A DNA stretch of 64,000 nucleotides from Desulfolithobacter dissulfuricans. GTDB lineage: Bacteria; Desulfobacterota; Desulfobulbia; Desulfobulbales; Desulfobulbaceae. The notes below the pieces were generated by a model. The model ran no database searches. It was not told the origin of the DNA and saw only the letters and a program-made list of their open reading frames with translations. A program made the translations under genes and the position numbers. The number at the start of each line of letters is the position of its first letter. Position 1 is the first letter of the stretch. Positions 17,605 through 27,400 of the stretch are shown one piece after another. The stretch is taken from assembly GCF_025998535.1 (NCBI RefSeq), contig NZ_AP024233.1, positions 434,001 through 498,000 on the forward strand, in the 5' to 3' direction.

Positions 17605-18717
17605 TCAGTGGTCGATTCTTTCCAGCACCCCGACCACTGTCCCGGGCTGCTCCTGATCGGCAGCAGGCGGGGGCGGGGTGAGTGCATCGTCGCTGCCAAA
17701 GGTCTGGAGAAAGAATTGGGCCGCGGATGTGTTCGGAAAACCGATCATGGTAAGCCGACAGCGGCCGCAGGACGTGGCCGGATAGACGGTCTCCAGCAGT
17801 TCCTGCCAACCGTTCTCTTCCGCCTCCTGGAAGCCGGCGTCCTCGACTGTCTCCATGGCCCCGTGCAGCCTCGCCAGCAGTTCGGAACCCTCTTCCTGCA
17901 ATCGCTGCCGCAAGCCAGGAAGGTCCTGACCCTCCGCCAGGTTGGCCGGCAGTTCGATGGAAAAAAGCTGGGTCGGGCGGCCATCCTCCACCACTTTAGG
18001 GTACTCTTCAATCAGCAGGTCCAGGGCGTCGCGGCTGCGGGTGACAAAAATACGCGAGGATCCGGGCCAGCTCCGGCCCAGGCCAAAGAGCCTTGCCCAG
18101 GCCTTGAGCCGCAGCCGCAGCTGGCCGTCCGTGGTGCCGGTGGCGGAAAGCAGGGCCCCGGTGAGGGAGAACGGCTCCCCGTTTTCCGAGCGGAGTTCCT
18201 GGAACAACTGGTGCTCGCGGCTTGAAATCCGGTCCAGTTCAGCCTGCAGTTCCCTCTGCTCCTCATCCAGCAGTTCGGCCAGCTTGAGGATAAGCCTGGC
18301 CTGCCACAGAATCATCTCCTGTTCCTGTTCTTCCTTACTCTCGATTCCCTTGCCTGCCAGCAGGGAACCGATGATCGAGGTCCTGGTCTCCTGGTCCGGC
18401 CGGCCGCTGCTGCCGATCCCGGCCAGGGCGAGGTGGCCCAGCTGTCCGGCATAGTCGTCCCGCCGGGTCTGCAGGTCCCTGACCAGGTGCAGAAAGCGCT
18501 CCCGGTCCTGTCCCAGCGGGGCCGGGGCAAAAAGCTGGCACAGATCGCTGTCGATCAGGGTGTGGACCAGCGGATCTCCTCCCTCTTCCGGGGGAGCGTT
18601 TTTTTCCCTTTCAACTGGCTGGCAGTAGACAACCGGGGCGAAAACCTGTACAAGGGGAAGGAGCATATCGCGGGAAGGAATGGTATCTGGAAAGATTATA
18701 ACTGGTTGTGTGTGCAT
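17605..18717 (-). CDS. Uncharacterised coiled-coil protein
   Basis: 370-residue protein that I do not recognise. It starts MHTQPVIIFPDTIPS, has a probable coiled coil at about residues 130-185 (ILKLAELLDEEQRELQAELDRI) and a CGRC pair near the C-terminus (TSCGRCRLTMIGFP), followed by a proline-rich, flexible tail. No signal peptide or membrane segment is seen. The ATG (18715-18717) directly abuts the ATG of the divergent gene at 18718, so each gene's ribosome site would lie within the other's first codons; neither has a strong one. A GTG at 18780 is an alternative start. Function unknown. Confidence 0.65.
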   Translation of the reverse strand: MHTQPVIIFPDTIPSRDMLLPLVQVFAPVVYCQPVEREKNAPPEEGGDPLVHTLIDSDLCQLFAPAPLGQDRERFLHLVRDLQTRRDDYAGQLGHLALAGIGSSGRPDQETRTSIIGSLLAGKGIESKEEQEQEMILWQARLILKLAELLDEEQRELQAELDRISSREHQLFQELRSENGEPFSLTGALLSATGTTDGQLRLRLKAWARLFGLGRSWPGSSRIFVTRSRDALDLLIEEYPKVVEDGRPTQLFSIELPANLAEGQDLPGLRQRLQEEGSELLARLHGAMETVEDAGFQEAEENGWQELLETVYPATSCGRCRLTMIGFPNTSAAQFFLQTFGSDDALTPPPPAADQEQPGTVVGVLERIDH

Positions 18718-19089
18718 ATGAATACGCTTCGCGAAAAGATTAGTTTTGTGCTGACGGCTCTGGCCTATGTGGTTTTTCACCTGGGCTGGTCCCGGGATAC
18801 GGGGTCGATTATCCAGGGCACCGTTGTCTCGCTGCTCAACACCCTGCCCTTTGAGATCGGTTTCACCTGGGTTCTGGTGGTGTTTATCCGCTATCTTTCC
18901 GATGGACAGAGGCCGCCGTGGGACAGGATACTGCGGATCTTTTTCACCGTCGGTATCCTCTTTGGCCTCTTCTACAACCTCTATGTGCGCGGTGCCCAGG
19001 AGCAGGAACGGCTCAAGCAGCTCAAGCCCGGGGCCGAATCACTGCTTTATCAGAGTGATACCCGGAAGGTGCGGTGGTATTTGGCATAA
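18718..19089 (+). CDS. Small membrane protein, unknown function
   Basis: 123 residues with three likely membrane segments (about 8-25, 41-60 and 75-92) and a charged, cytoplasm-type tail (QEQERLKQLKPG). I do not recognise a family. The start is head to head with the gene at 18717 with no gap, and no good ribosome site is visible, so the start is uncertain. The 3' end overlaps the convergent beta-helix gene by 68 bp (19022-19089). Confidence 0.55.
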   Translation: MNTLREKISFVLTALAYVVFHLGWSRDTGSIIQGTVVSLLNTLPFEIGFTWVLVVFIRYLSDGQRPPWDRILRIFFTVGILFGLFYNLYVRGAQEQERLKQLKPGAESLLYQSDTRKVRWYLA

Positions 19090-19831
19090 GGATGCCGCCC
19101 CGGCCGATCAGGGTACCGGGGTTGGTGACCGAGTTGCAGCCGGTCTGGGCCGTGTCGCCGAGGATGGCGCCCAGTTTGCGCAGGCCGGTGTCCACGATCC
19201 CTTCGGGGGTGCGGATCTTGATGGTGCCGGGAAGAAAACGCAGGTTGGCGAACTTGGTGCCCGCTCCCAGGTTGGCGTCTGCGCCGAGGATGGAATCGCC
19301 CAGGTAGGCAAAATGGCCGGCCTTGGCATCGTTTAAGAACACCGAGTGCTTGACCTCGGTGGTGTGTCCCACCACGCATCGGTCGCCGATCAGGCAATGG
19401 CCCCGCAGGTAGGCGCCCTGGCGGATTTCGGTTTCATCGCCGATGATGGCCGGTTCCTTGATCAGGGCACCCGATTCAATGAGAACCCCCCGGCCGATAC
19501 TGATCCGGTTTCCCACCAGTACCGCTCCGGCCATGATGACCGAGGCCCCCTTGAGCAGCACGCCGTCGTGCCGGACTTCCAGTTTGCCCTTGGTGGCATC
19601 ACCATAGACGATATGACAGTCCTTGGCTGCATGTAACGCACCGTCCAGGTAAATAAGCGGCTCGGTCAGCGGCATGCCGCTGATCAGGCTGGGATGACCA
19701 AGTTCTTCGTCGAGATGTTCGTCTATATAAGTTTTCAACTCTTTGAGCGCGTCCCAGACATGGGTCGTGTTCTGGAAAAGAGCCTTATGGGAAAAATCGG
19801 TAAGGTCAAAAAAAGATGCAGCGTCAAGCAT
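19022..19831 (-). CDS. Left-handed beta-helix (hexapeptide) acyltransferase-like protein
   Basis: 269-residue protein resembling the C-terminal half of GlmU-like nucleotidyl/acyltransferases. An N-terminal helical part is followed from about residue 70 by hexapeptide repeats (VLLKGASVIMAGAVLVGNRISIGRG pattern), with conserved HTTEVKHSVF (about 158) and GDTAQTGCNSVTNPG (about 222) loops that line the active groove in such enzymes. A nucleotidyltransferase domain is absent. It likely transfers an acyl group to a sugar nucleotide or acts as a carrier; the substrate is unknown. The gene stands alone, its tail overlapping the small membrane protein gene. Confidence 0.78.
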   Translation of the reverse strand: MLDAASFFDLTDFSHKALFQNTTHVWDALKELKTYIDEHLDEELGHPSLISGMPLTEPLIYLDGALHAAKDCHIVYGDATKGKLEVRHDGVLLKGASVIMAGAVLVGNRISIGRGVLIESGALIKEPAIIGDETEIRQGAYLRGHCLIGDRCVVGHTTEVKHSVFLNDAKAGHFAYLGDSILGADANLGAGTKFANLRFLPGTIKIRTPEGIVDTGLRKLGAILGDTAQTGCNSVTNPGTLIGRGGILMPNTTAPSGYHSDKAVIRPRA

Positions 19832-20101
19832 GGTCTTTCACCGTCTTTGTATTGAACAGAGCTGATCAGGATTGAGTCTGGCGTGTACACAAACTCCACA
19901 AATGTGACAAAGTCACACCCTTTATTCAAGAAAAAACGCAAACTGCGCCAGATCCGGCGTCCCTGCCTTGACTTCGGTTGGGGTAATGTTTACATTTTTA
20001 TGGTTACCAGAAGCGCCGGTCCGGCCTGCTGCGACCGGGATGCTGTTTCTGGAGTACATAAATTGGAGTACGATCAGCCGGAGAGCTGATTACAGGAGGA
20101 T

Positions 20102-22546
20102 ATGAACTACATGGAATTTAATGATTCGTTATCTGCAAGTATGGATGACTTCGGCGATAACACCCAGGATCTCGAAATCCCTGATCAGCTGCCCATGATG
20201 GCGGTTCGGGATGTCGTTGTCTTCAACTACATGATCATCCCTCTCTTTGTCGGTCGCCCCGGATCCATCGAGGCGGTTAACGAGGCCATGAACGGCAACA
20301 AGCTGCTCATGCTGGTGACCCAGAAGGATGCGACCAAGGATGATCCGGATCCGGAGGATCTCTACAGGGTGGGCATGGTCTCCATGATCATGCGGACCCT
20401 CAAGCTGCCCGATGGCCGGCTCAAGGTGCTGGTCCAGGCCCTGTCCAAGGCCCGTATCCGGGATATCCTGCAGAAGGAGCCCCATTACCGGGTGGAGATC
20501 GACCTGATCGAAGAGCCCGAGGTCGAGGAGATCACGGTGGAGATCGAGGCCCTGATGCGCACCGTGCGCGAGCAGACCGAAAAGATCATGTCACTGCGGG
20601 GAATCCTCTCCTCGGATCTGATGATGATCATCAACAACATCGAGGAGCCCGGCCGGCTGGCCGATCTGGTCGGTTCCAATCTGCGGCTCAAAATTGCTGA
20701 ATCCCAGCAGATTCTTGAAACTGTCGATCCTGTTGAGCGGCTGCGCTTGGTGGCGGACCTGCTGCACAAGGAGCTCGAGGTTTCCACCGTCCAGGCCAAG
20801 ATCCAGTCCGATGCCAAGGAAGAGATGTCCCGCTCCCAGCGGGAATACTTCCTGCGCGAACAGCTCCAGGCCCTCAAGCGGGAACTGGGCGACGAGGATG
20901 CCTACTCCCAGGAGATCGACGAGCTGCGCAAGAAGATCAAGAAAAAGAAGATGCCCAAGTATGCCAAGAAAGAGGCGAAGAAGCAGCTTGCGCGGCTGGA
21001 GATGATGCATCCCGATGCCTCCGAGGCGACCATCATCCGTACCTACCTGGACTGGATACTCGACCTGCCCTGGAGCAAGTCCTCCCGGGACCGGCTGGAC
21101 CTCAAGATGGCGGCCAAGGTGCTCGATGAGGATCATTACGGACTGGACAAGGTCAAGGAGCGTATCCTTGAGTACCTGGCGGTGCGTAAACTCAACAAGG
21201 CCACCAAGGGGCCGATCCTCTGCTTCGTCGGTCCTCCGGGTGTGGGTAAGACATCGCTTGGCCAGGCCATTGCCAAGGCCATGAACCGCAAGTTTTACCG
21301 GCTCTCCCTTGGCGGCATGCGCGACGAGGCGGAAATCCGCGGCCATCGCCGGACCTACATCGGCGCCCTGCCGGGCCGTATTCTGCAGGGACTCAAGAAC
21401 GTGGGGACCAACAACCCGGTGTTCATGATGGACGAGATCGACAAGATCGGTGCCGATTACCGGGGCGATCCCTCGTCGGCCCTGCTGGAGGTGCTCGATC
21501 CGGAGCAGAATTCCACCTTTTCCGATCATTACCTCAACCTGCCCTTTGATCTGTCCAGGGTCATGTTTATTACCACCGCCAATATGAGCGATACCATTCC
21601 CGGGCCGCTCATGGACCGCATGGAGGTGATCCGGCTTTCCGGGTATACCCTGGAGGAGAAGATGGTCATCGCCAAGAAGTACCTGCTGCCGCGGCAGATT
21701 ATCGAAAACGGCATCAAGCCCAGTTACATCCGGCTCGACGACCAGACCATGGAGCTGATCATCAGCCATTACACCCACGAGGCGGGTGTCCGTGGCCTGG
21801 AGCGGGAGCTGGGCAAGATCTGCCGCAAGATCGCCCGCAGGGTGGCCGAAGGTGGCAAGGGACCCTACAAGATCTCCAAAAACACCATCAGCAAGTACCT
21901 GGGACCGCCGAAATTTCTCCCCGAGGCCGAGCTCGATACCCTGGCCCAGCCGGGCCTGGTGGTCGGACTCGCCTGGACCGAGGTGGGCGGCGAGCTGCTC
22001 CACATCGAAACCTCCATTGTCCCGGGCAAGGGCCGTCTGACTCTGACTGGACACTTGGGCGATGTGATGAAGGAGTCGGCCCAGGCGGCGCTGACCTACT
22101 GCCGCAGCCGGTGTGCTGATCTCGGCGTCAAACCGGAATATTTCGACAAGATCGACATTCATATCCATGTTCCGGCCGGCGCCATCCCCAAGGATGGTCC
22201 GTCCGCCGGCATCACCATGGCCACCGCCCTCTACTCGGCCATTGCCGGCAAGAGCGTGAAAAAGGGTCTGGCCATGACCGGTGAGGTGACCCTGCGCGGC
22301 CGGGTTCTGCCCATCGGCGGGCTCAAGGAAAAAGCCCTGGCGGCACTTCGGGCCGGGATCAAGCATGTGATCATTCCCGAGGAGAACCAGAAGGACCTGG
22401 TGGAAATTCCACAGGAACTGCGGAAAAAAATTACCTTCCATCCGGTCAAAAATATGGATCAGGTCATCGAGATTGCCTTGGGCAAGATCAAGAAACTGCG
22501 CCGCAAGCGCAAGGCAGCGGGAGAATCCAGGCAGGCAGCCGCCTGA
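20102..22546 (+). CDS. lon: ATP-dependent protease Lon
   Basis: 814-residue Lon with the N-terminal substrate domain ([20 protein letters not shown], residues about 30-49), a helical linker, AAA+ module with Walker A GPPGVGKT (about 377-384) and Walker [11 protein letters not shown], and the C-terminal protease domain. The Ser-Lys dyad is S701 in KDGPSAG and K744 in GGLKEKAL, spaced 43 residues as in E. coli Lon. AGGAGG lies 2 bp before the first ATG and 11 bp before a second in-frame ATG at 20111, so either may be used. It degrades damaged and regulatory proteins in the cytoplasm. Confidence 0.97.
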   Translation: MNYMEFNDSLSASMDDFGDNTQDLEIPDQLPMMAVRDVVVFNYMIIPLFVGRPGSIEAVNEAMNGNKLLMLVTQKDATKDDPDPEDLYRVGMVSMIMRTLKLPDGRLKVLVQALSKARIRDILQKEPHYRVEIDLIEEPEVEEITVEIEALMRTVREQTEKIMSLRGILSSDLMMIINNIEEPGRLADLVGSNLRLKIAESQQILETVDPVERLRLVADLLHKELEVSTVQAKIQSDAKEEMSRSQREYFLREQLQALKRELGDEDAYSQEIDELRKKIKKKKMPKYAKKEAKKQLARLEMMHPDASEATIIRTYLDWILDLPWSKSSRDRLDLKMAAKVLDEDHYGLDKVKERILEYLAVRKLNKATKGPILCFVGPPGVGKTSLGQAIAKAMNRKFYRLSLGGMRDEAEIRGHRRTYIGALPGRILQGLKNVGTNNPVFMMDEIDKIGADYRGDPSSALLEVLDPEQNSTFSDHYLNLPFDLSRVMFITTANMSDTIPGPLMDRMEVIRLSGYTLEEKMVIAKKYLLPRQIIENGIKPSYIRLDDQTMELIISHYTHEAGVRGLERELGKICRKIARRVAEGGKGPYKISKNTISKYLGPPKFLPEAELDTLAQPGLVVGLAWTEVGGELLHIETSIVPGKGRLTLTGHLGDVMKESAQAALTYCRSRCADLGVKPEYFDKIDIHIHVPAGAIPKDGPSAGITMATALYSAIAGKSVKKGLAMTGEVTLRGRVLPIGGLKEKALAALRAGIKHVIIPEENQKDLVEIPQELRKKITFHPVKNMDQVIEIALGKIKKLRRKRKAAGESRQAAA

Positions 22547-22563
22547 TCGGATTCCTCCCGCGG

Positions 22564-22652
22564 GGTTCACGGCCTGGCCCGTGAACCCATAGGGGTGTGT
22601 TATCCTTTGTTGCCGCTTTGGGAGCGGCGGGGGTGATACACCCTTTTTTTTG
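22564..22652 (+). terminator. Double hairpin terminator after lon
   Basis: A small hairpin GGTTCACGG/CCGTGAACC at 22565-22588 is followed by a larger structure. Its outer arms are GGGTGTGTTATC and GGTGATACACCC, with an inner GCCGCTTTGGGAGCGGC, ending in a run of eight T at 22645-22652. This is a strong rho-independent terminator for lon. Confidence 0.85.
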
Positions 22653-22692
22653 TGTATGTGATTACCACCAAAGCTCAGCTGTCACAGATCTG

Positions 22693-22794
22693 AGGGATAA
22701 CATCGCTTCTTCTCTGTGCCTGTAGAAAAAACGTACTTGCTCAAAGGTACGCTCCTGCGAGTAACTCTTTCGCGGGCTCAGCGATGTTATCCCT
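22693..22794. repeat. Intergenic inverted repeat with 15-bp arms
   Basis: AGGGATAACATCGCT and its perfect complement lie 72 bp apart, with a further hairpin in the loop (AACGTACTTG, GGTACGCTCC). No T tract. The layout resembles the other fold-back blocks of this window, although the arms differ. The rest of 22653-23019 shows no gene. Confidence 0.55.
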
Positions 22795-23019
22795 TAATTC
22801 AGGCTGAGTTTCAGCGGTAATCAAATTTATTCAGGTCAGAAAACCATGTCCCTGGGGCAGGATCAGATATGAACACCTTTGCCATAAGAGAGAAAAGAGC
22901 GTGGCCGTCCTCGCTTGCGTGTACGTGCAGGGGCATTGGTGGAAATTCCCCGGTTCATCATGTCCTGTGGGCTTGATCCAATAATACCGGTCTCTCCGGG
23001 GTCGGACAGTTGATTGTTT

Positions 23020-24099
23020 ATGGGCGGAAGGATACAGAGCAAACTCCTCTTCTGGATCCCCTGTGCGCTGCTGCTGATTTGCCTGATTATCGGTGGCTGG
23101 TTCTGGCGCTATGCGGTAACGCCGGCTCCGGGCGAGGGGGATGTCGTGGTCCATATCCCCAGGGGGGCAGGGGTCCGGGAAATAGCCTCCCTGCTTGAAG
23201 GCCAGGGACTGGTCCCGGGAGATTTCCGTTTCCTTCTGCTCGCCCGTCTCACCGGGTCGGCCGGGAAACTCCAGGCCGGAGAGTTCCGCATTCCCTACGG
23301 CCTGACACCGCTGGAGATCCTGCAGCTGCTCGAAGAAGGCACCCAGGTCATGCACCGGATCACCATTCCCGAGGGCAAGACCGTGCGCCAGGTGGCCGAT
23401 ATTCTTGCCGCCCGGGGCTGGGTGGAGCGGGAGCATTTTCTGGCCCTGAGCCGGGACCGGAAATTCATAGCCTCCCTGGGCCTGGATGCAGCCAGTCTCG
23501 AGGGTTATCTTTTTCCCGACACCTACACCCTGGTGCGCGGCATTGACGACGCGCCAACCATCCTTCGCCGCATGGTCGTCCGTTTCCAGGAGGTCTGGCA
23601 GGATATCCTGGCCAGTCCGGTCCCGGTGGATCCGCAGAGCAGAACCCTTTCCCGCCATGAGGTGGTGACCCTGGCCTCCATTGTTGAAAAAGAAACCGCC
23701 GAGCCGACCGAGCGGCCTCTCATCGCCCGGGTCTTTCTCAACCGGCTGCAGCGCAACATGCGGCTTCAGGCCGATCCCACGGTTACCTACGGACTCGATA
23801 ACGTCCGTGGCCCCATCACCCGGGCCGATCTTCGCCGCAAGACCCCATACAACACCTATGTCATACCCGGCTTGCCGCCCGGGCCGATATGTAATCCCGG
23901 CCGGGCGGCCCTGGAGGCGGTACTTCATCCGGCTGATGGCGATGTGCTCTATTTTGTCTCCAGGAACGACGGTACCCACCAGTTTTCCAGAACCCTGAAA
24001 GAACATAACCGGGCGGTACGGGCCTATCGGAAGGCGAAAAAAAGAGGAACGGGAACCGGGCAGACCGGTCAGATGCAGGACAAAAAAAAGAGCGGGTAG
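23020..24099 (+). CDS. mltG: Endolytic murein transglycosylase MltG
   Basis: 359-residue MltG (YceG family), which cleaves nascent glycan strands and helps to end peptidoglycan chains. It has a single N-terminal membrane anchor (LLFWIPCALLLICLIIGGWF, about residues 9-28), a LysM-like segment (VVHIPRGAGVREIASLLEGQG) and the catalytic domain with LASIVEKETAEPTERP (about 225), holding the catalytic glutamate, and ADPTVTYGL and NTYVIPGLPPGPICNPG later. The ATG at 23020 is preferred over a TTG at 23014; no strong ribosome site is visible. The last codons (DKKKSG) coincide with the terminator of the opposite gene. Confidence 0.93.
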   Translation: MGGRIQSKLLFWIPCALLLICLIIGGWFWRYAVTPAPGEGDVVVHIPRGAGVREIASLLEGQGLVPGDFRFLLLARLTGSAGKLQAGEFRIPYGLTPLEILQLLEEGTQVMHRITIPEGKTVRQVADILAARGWVEREHFLALSRDRKFIASLGLDAASLEGYLFPDTYTLVRGIDDAPTILRRMVVRFQEVWQDILASPVPVDPQSRTLSRHEVVTLASIVEKETAEPTERPLIARVFLNRLQRNMRLQADPTVTYGLDNVRGPITRADLRRKTPYNTYVIPGLPPGPICNPGRAALEAVLHPADGDVLYFVSRNDGTHQFSRTLKEHNRAVRAYRKAKKRGTGTGQTGQMQDKKKSG

Positions 24100-24126
24100 C
24101 TCCTGGAAGATCCAGGAACCGCCCGC
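24082..24126 (-). terminator. Terminator of the minus-strand HPF/sigma-like gene, inside the 3' end of mltG
   Basis: On the minus strand a hairpin (GCGGGCGGTTCCTGG / CCAGGAGCTACCCGC) is followed by eight T residues (plus-strand A run 24082-24089). It serves the gene ending at 24195. The T tract encodes lysines near the end of MltG. Confidence 0.75.
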
Positions 24127-24194
24127 CCGGGTGAGAAGGTAGATGCCATGGGCTCGACCGGGATCCCGGTTCGGGTCGGTCGATTTTCCCTGGT

Positions 24195-25316
24195 TCAGCC
24201 GGCGTTGAACTTATCGCTCAGCTCACTGCGAAACGCGGTGTCGAGCTCCTGATCCGCCGGGACATGGAAGAGCACGGTGAGGCTCTTTTCCGTGGTGACC
24301 CACTCGACCAGCCCTTTGTCCGCCAGCCTGCCCCGCAGAAAGGTCTCGGCCCGCTGGCTGATCTGCTCCAGGGTGGCCACCGGGGTATCCAGGATGAGGG
24401 CCACCTGCTCGGGATCGATCTTCTCACCCTGGAGGAACCACAGGGCCTGGCGCCAGATTCTCGGCATGGTGGCAAGCGCCGGCTGGGCGTGTTTCTGTTC
24501 CTCGGTCAGGGTGGTGATCTCTTCGGGCGACAAATCACCGGGATAGGCGATGAGATCCTCCAGCGACAGGACTTCGTCCGGCTGATAGAAGTCATAGAGC
24601 CAGGACTCGTCGTCCGAGGTCGCACCTTCGTGGGTGGTGACCCTCTCTTCCAGGTGCAGTGTTTCCCGGCTGTCTCTGCTTTTCCTGATTTCTTCTTCCA
24701 GCTGGGTCAGGGCCAGCTTGTAGAGCCACGGTTTGATCTCCATGCTCTCCGGCTTTTCGTTCTGCTTCTCAAAACTCAGCACCACCACGGTGTCCACCAG
24801 TTCCTCGGGGGTGATATCCGAGGGCAGCAGATCACCGGAAGCCTGGAGATAGGTGATCTCACGCCGGGCCAGCCGGTACAGGTCGTTGAGACAGGGCTCG
24901 ATGGTGGCAAACCAGGACTGGGGCCGGGTGACCAGCTCCTGGTTGTCGGCAGTCGTAAGTGGTGCTGTCTTGAGCTCCCGGCGGCGCTGCTTGCGTTTCC
25001 AGAGATGCTCGTTTTTCATCAGGCTTTTCTGCCTGGCAACCAACCGTTCCAGTTCCTTGAATCCCTTGCGGATAACGTTTTCCGCCTCATCTCCTTCCTC
25101 CTGGGTGGCCAGGGTTTTGCCGGGAACATGCAGGCTCAGGCCGATCCGGTAGAGCTGCTGGCTGCCATGTTTCTGGATGGCCCCGTGCAGGGAGGGGTTT
25201 TTCCGGGCCAGGCTGCCCAGTTTTTCATCCAGGTCCTGCACCAGTTCGGCCACAAGCTCTTTCAGTTTCTTTTTTTCCTGTTTGTCAATGTTTCGGTAGC
25301 TCACCTGGTGTAGCAT
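24195..25316 (-). CDS. HPF/RaiA-like domain fused to sigma-70-like regions
   Basis: 373 residues with an unusual make-up. Residues 1-115 resemble a hibernation-promoting factor/RaiA domain (SYRNIDKQEKKKLKELV and, later, LSLHVPGKTLATQEEGDEAE, then a helix ERLVARQKSLMKNEHLWKRK). Residues about 135-215 resemble sigma-factor region 2 (LYRLARREITYLQAS, then KPWLYKLALTQLEEEI). Residues about 285-345 resemble region 4 (MPRIWRQALWFLQGEKIDPEQVALILDT, then RAETFLRGRL). An acidic linker (ATSDDESWLYD) joins them. It may link ribosome hibernation to transcription, or be a ribosome-bound sigma-like factor; this is inference. The start ATG follows a weak ribosome site. It is transcribed alone and has its own terminator. 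Confidence 0.65.
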   Translation of the reverse strand: MLHQVSYRNIDKQEKKKLKELVAELVQDLDEKLGSLARKNPSLHGAIQKHGSQQLYRIGLSLHVPGKTLATQEEGDEAENVIRKGFKELERLVARQKSLMKNEHLWKRKQRRRELKTAPLTTADNQELVTRPQSWFATIEPCLNDLYRLARREITYLQASGDLLPSDITPEELVDTVVVLSFEKQNEKPESMEIKPWLYKLALTQLEEEIRKSRDSRETLHLEERVTTHEGATSDDESWLYDFYQPDEVLSLEDLIAYPGDLSPEEITTLTEEQKHAQPALATMPRIWRQALWFLQGEKIDPEQVALILDTPVATLEQISQRAETFLRGRLADKGLVEWVTTEKSLTVLFHVPADQELDTAFRSELSDKFNAG

Positions 25317-25709
25317 CGTTTGCGCATCCTCTTGGTTAAGATTGTCTGAAGTTGCCGGTTACTTTGTGGTGTGTTATCCGTGCTCCCCAACGGATATGTC
25401 TGGTTCATGCACGGAAAAGGTATGTTTTTTCACTGTGATATCTACCTAATAGATAGGTACTCTCCTGTCGCTTGTCAAATGGGTGAAAGAAAAGAACAGG
25501 ATGGCGGGTCCGCAGCCTCGGGTGTTCGGGCACCGTTATTTCCTTTTCAAAAACACGGGAACTGAGTACTTTTTCAACTCCAGGCCCTGGCAGGTCGTGG
25601 CCGGCGGGAAAATTTCTGCCGGCTCCTGCCGCCTGAACCAGAAATCAAGAGATGGCAGGCGTTGCGATGATGGATCGCCGCCGCTGTCCTGAGATCAGGC
25701 TCAATATTC
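25317..25709. other. Divergent intergenic region, HPF/sigma-like gene and nadE
   Basis: 393 bp between two divergent genes. No coding frame of good quality, no strong hairpin with a T tract, and no clear promoter pair stands out. Both promoters are expected here. Confidence 0.5.
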
Positions 25710-27338
25710 ATGAAAATCGCCCTTGTTCAGACCAATCCGGTGATCGGCGCCTTTGAGCGCAACCTGCGACAGGTCCAGGCGTGGCTGGAAAAGGCCCACC
25801 TGGCGGGATGCGATCTTGCCGTTTTTCCCGAGCTGACCCTGTGTGGCTATCCACCGCAGGACCTGCTGGAACGCTCCACTTTTCTCGAAGCCCATGACCG
25901 CGCTCTCCAGGAGCTGCTTGGTTTTTGCGGCGAAATGGCCTGTGTGGTCGGAGTGCCGGTACTTCGTCACGGGCCGGGTAAGCCCCTTTATAACTCGGCC
26001 CTGCTGATCGACGGAGGCCGGGTTGTTTTCCGGGCCCGTAAACAGCTCCTGCCCACATATGATGTCTTTGACGAGTCCAGGTATTTCGAGCCCGGTGAAC
26101 CGGCGCTGGCCTTTCCCTTCCGTGGCCAGCGGCTGGGACTGTCGGTCTGTGAGGATATCTGGTCCGAGCCCCTGCGTTATCCGCTCAATCCGGTGACAGA
26201 ACTGGTGGCTGCAGGCCGGCCCGATGTGCTGATCAATATCTCCGCCTCGCCCTATTATCACGGTAAGCTTGAAGAGCGGGCCCGGGTTTTTCGCGATCTC
26301 TGCCGGTCCCAGGGGCTCCCTCTCCTCTACGTCAACCAGGTGGGCGGCCAGGATTCGCTCCTCTTTGACGGCCACTCCCTGGCCATGGACAGGGAGGGAC
26401 GGGTGTGCCGGGTCGCGGCGGGGTTTGCCGAGGATATGCTGGTGATCGACACCGACCACTGGCAGGAAGGGGCGCCGGTCCCGCCCCCGACGGATACCAT
26501 TGATCAGGTTTTTGCCGGCCTGGTCATGGGGACCCGGGATTATCTCCACAAGATCGGTTTCAAGCAGGCTGTGCTCGGCCTGTCGGGTGGCATCGACTCG
26601 GCGGTGACCGCGGTTATCGGCTGTGCGGCCCTGGGGGCGGACAACGTGCTCTGTGTGGCCATGCCGTCGCCCTATACCTCGCAGGCCAGTGTGGATGATG
26701 CCCGCAACCTGGCCGGGAACCTTGGCTGCGGATTCGAACTCCTTCCCATCCACCGGACCATGGAGGCCTACCGGGAGACCCTGGCCCCGCTCTTTGCCGG
26801 GCTGGCCGACGATGTGACCGAGCAGAATATCCAGGCCAGGATCCGGGGCAACCTGCTCATGGCCCTGTCCAACAAGTTTGGCCACCTGCTCCTGTCCACC
26901 GGTAACAAATCCGAGCTGGCGGTGGGGTACTGTACCCTGTATGGGGACATGAGCGGCGGTCTGGCCGTGCTCGCCGATGTGCCCAAGGTCATGGTCTACG
27001 AGCTGGCCCGGTGGATCAACCGGGACCGGGAGGTCATTCCGGAGCATATCCTGACCCGGCCGCCCACGGCCGAGCTCAAGCCGGACCAGTGTGATCAGGA
27101 TGACCTGCCCCCCTACGAGATCCTCGATCCCATCCTGGAGGCCTACCTGGAAGAGAACCTGAGTGTTGATGGTATTGTCGCCCGGGGATTTGACCGGGCG
27201 GTGGTCTGCGATGTCATCCGCCGGATCAAGCGAAACGAGTACAAGCGCAAGCAGGCACCCCTGGGACTCAAGGTGACCTCCAAGGCCTTTGGGTATGGTC
27301 GGCGCTATCCCATCGTCCAGGGATTTGTGGAAGAGTGA
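25710..27338 (+). CDS. nadE: Glutamine-dependent NAD+ synthetase
   Basis: 542-residue two-domain NadE. The N-terminal nitrilase-type glutaminase has its triad in VFPELTLCGYP (E41), FRARKQLLP (lysine, about 112) and GLSVCEDIW (cysteine, about 147). The C-terminal ammonia-dependent synthetase has the P-loop LGLSGGIDS (about 289-297), STGNKSELAVGYCTLYGDMSGG (about 397) and the final KRKQAPLGLKV block. It makes NAD from nicotinate adenine dinucleotide, ATP and glutamine. The ribosome site is weak (a GAGATCAGGCT stretch). It completes, with nadA, a NAD synthesis pair in the window. Confidence 0.96.
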   Translation: MKIALVQTNPVIGAFERNLRQVQAWLEKAHLAGCDLAVFPELTLCGYPPQDLLERSTFLEAHDRALQELLGFCGEMACVVGVPVLRHGPGKPLYNSALLIDGGRVVFRARKQLLPTYDVFDESRYFEPGEPALAFPFRGQRLGLSVCEDIWSEPLRYPLNPVTELVAAGRPDVLINISASPYYHGKLEERARVFRDLCRSQGLPLLYVNQVGGQDSLLFDGHSLAMDREGRVCRVAAGFAEDMLVIDTDHWQEGAPVPPPTDTIDQVFAGLVMGTRDYLHKIGFKQAVLGLSGGIDSAVTAVIGCAALGADNVLCVAMPSPYTSQASVDDARNLAGNLGCGFELLPIHRTMEAYRETLAPLFAGLADDVTEQNIQARIRGNLLMALSNKFGHLLLSTGNKSELAVGYCTLYGDMSGGLAVLADVPKVMVYELARWINRDREVIPEHILTRPPTAELKPDQCDQDDLPPYEILDPILEAYLEENLSVDGIVARGFDRAVVCDVIRRIKRNEYKRKQAPLGLKVTSKAFGYGRRYPIVQGFVEE

Positions 27339-27400
27339 GAGGGACCCGGTCCTGTCTCGCCCATCGGCTGGATGTGAACTTTATTGTGCATGGATAGATC

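Noticed and set aside
20591-22570. A 659-codon open frame on the minus strand across lon
   Set aside because: It is antisense to a well-conserved lon gene, has no recognisable domain and no ribosome site. High GC at third positions explains it.
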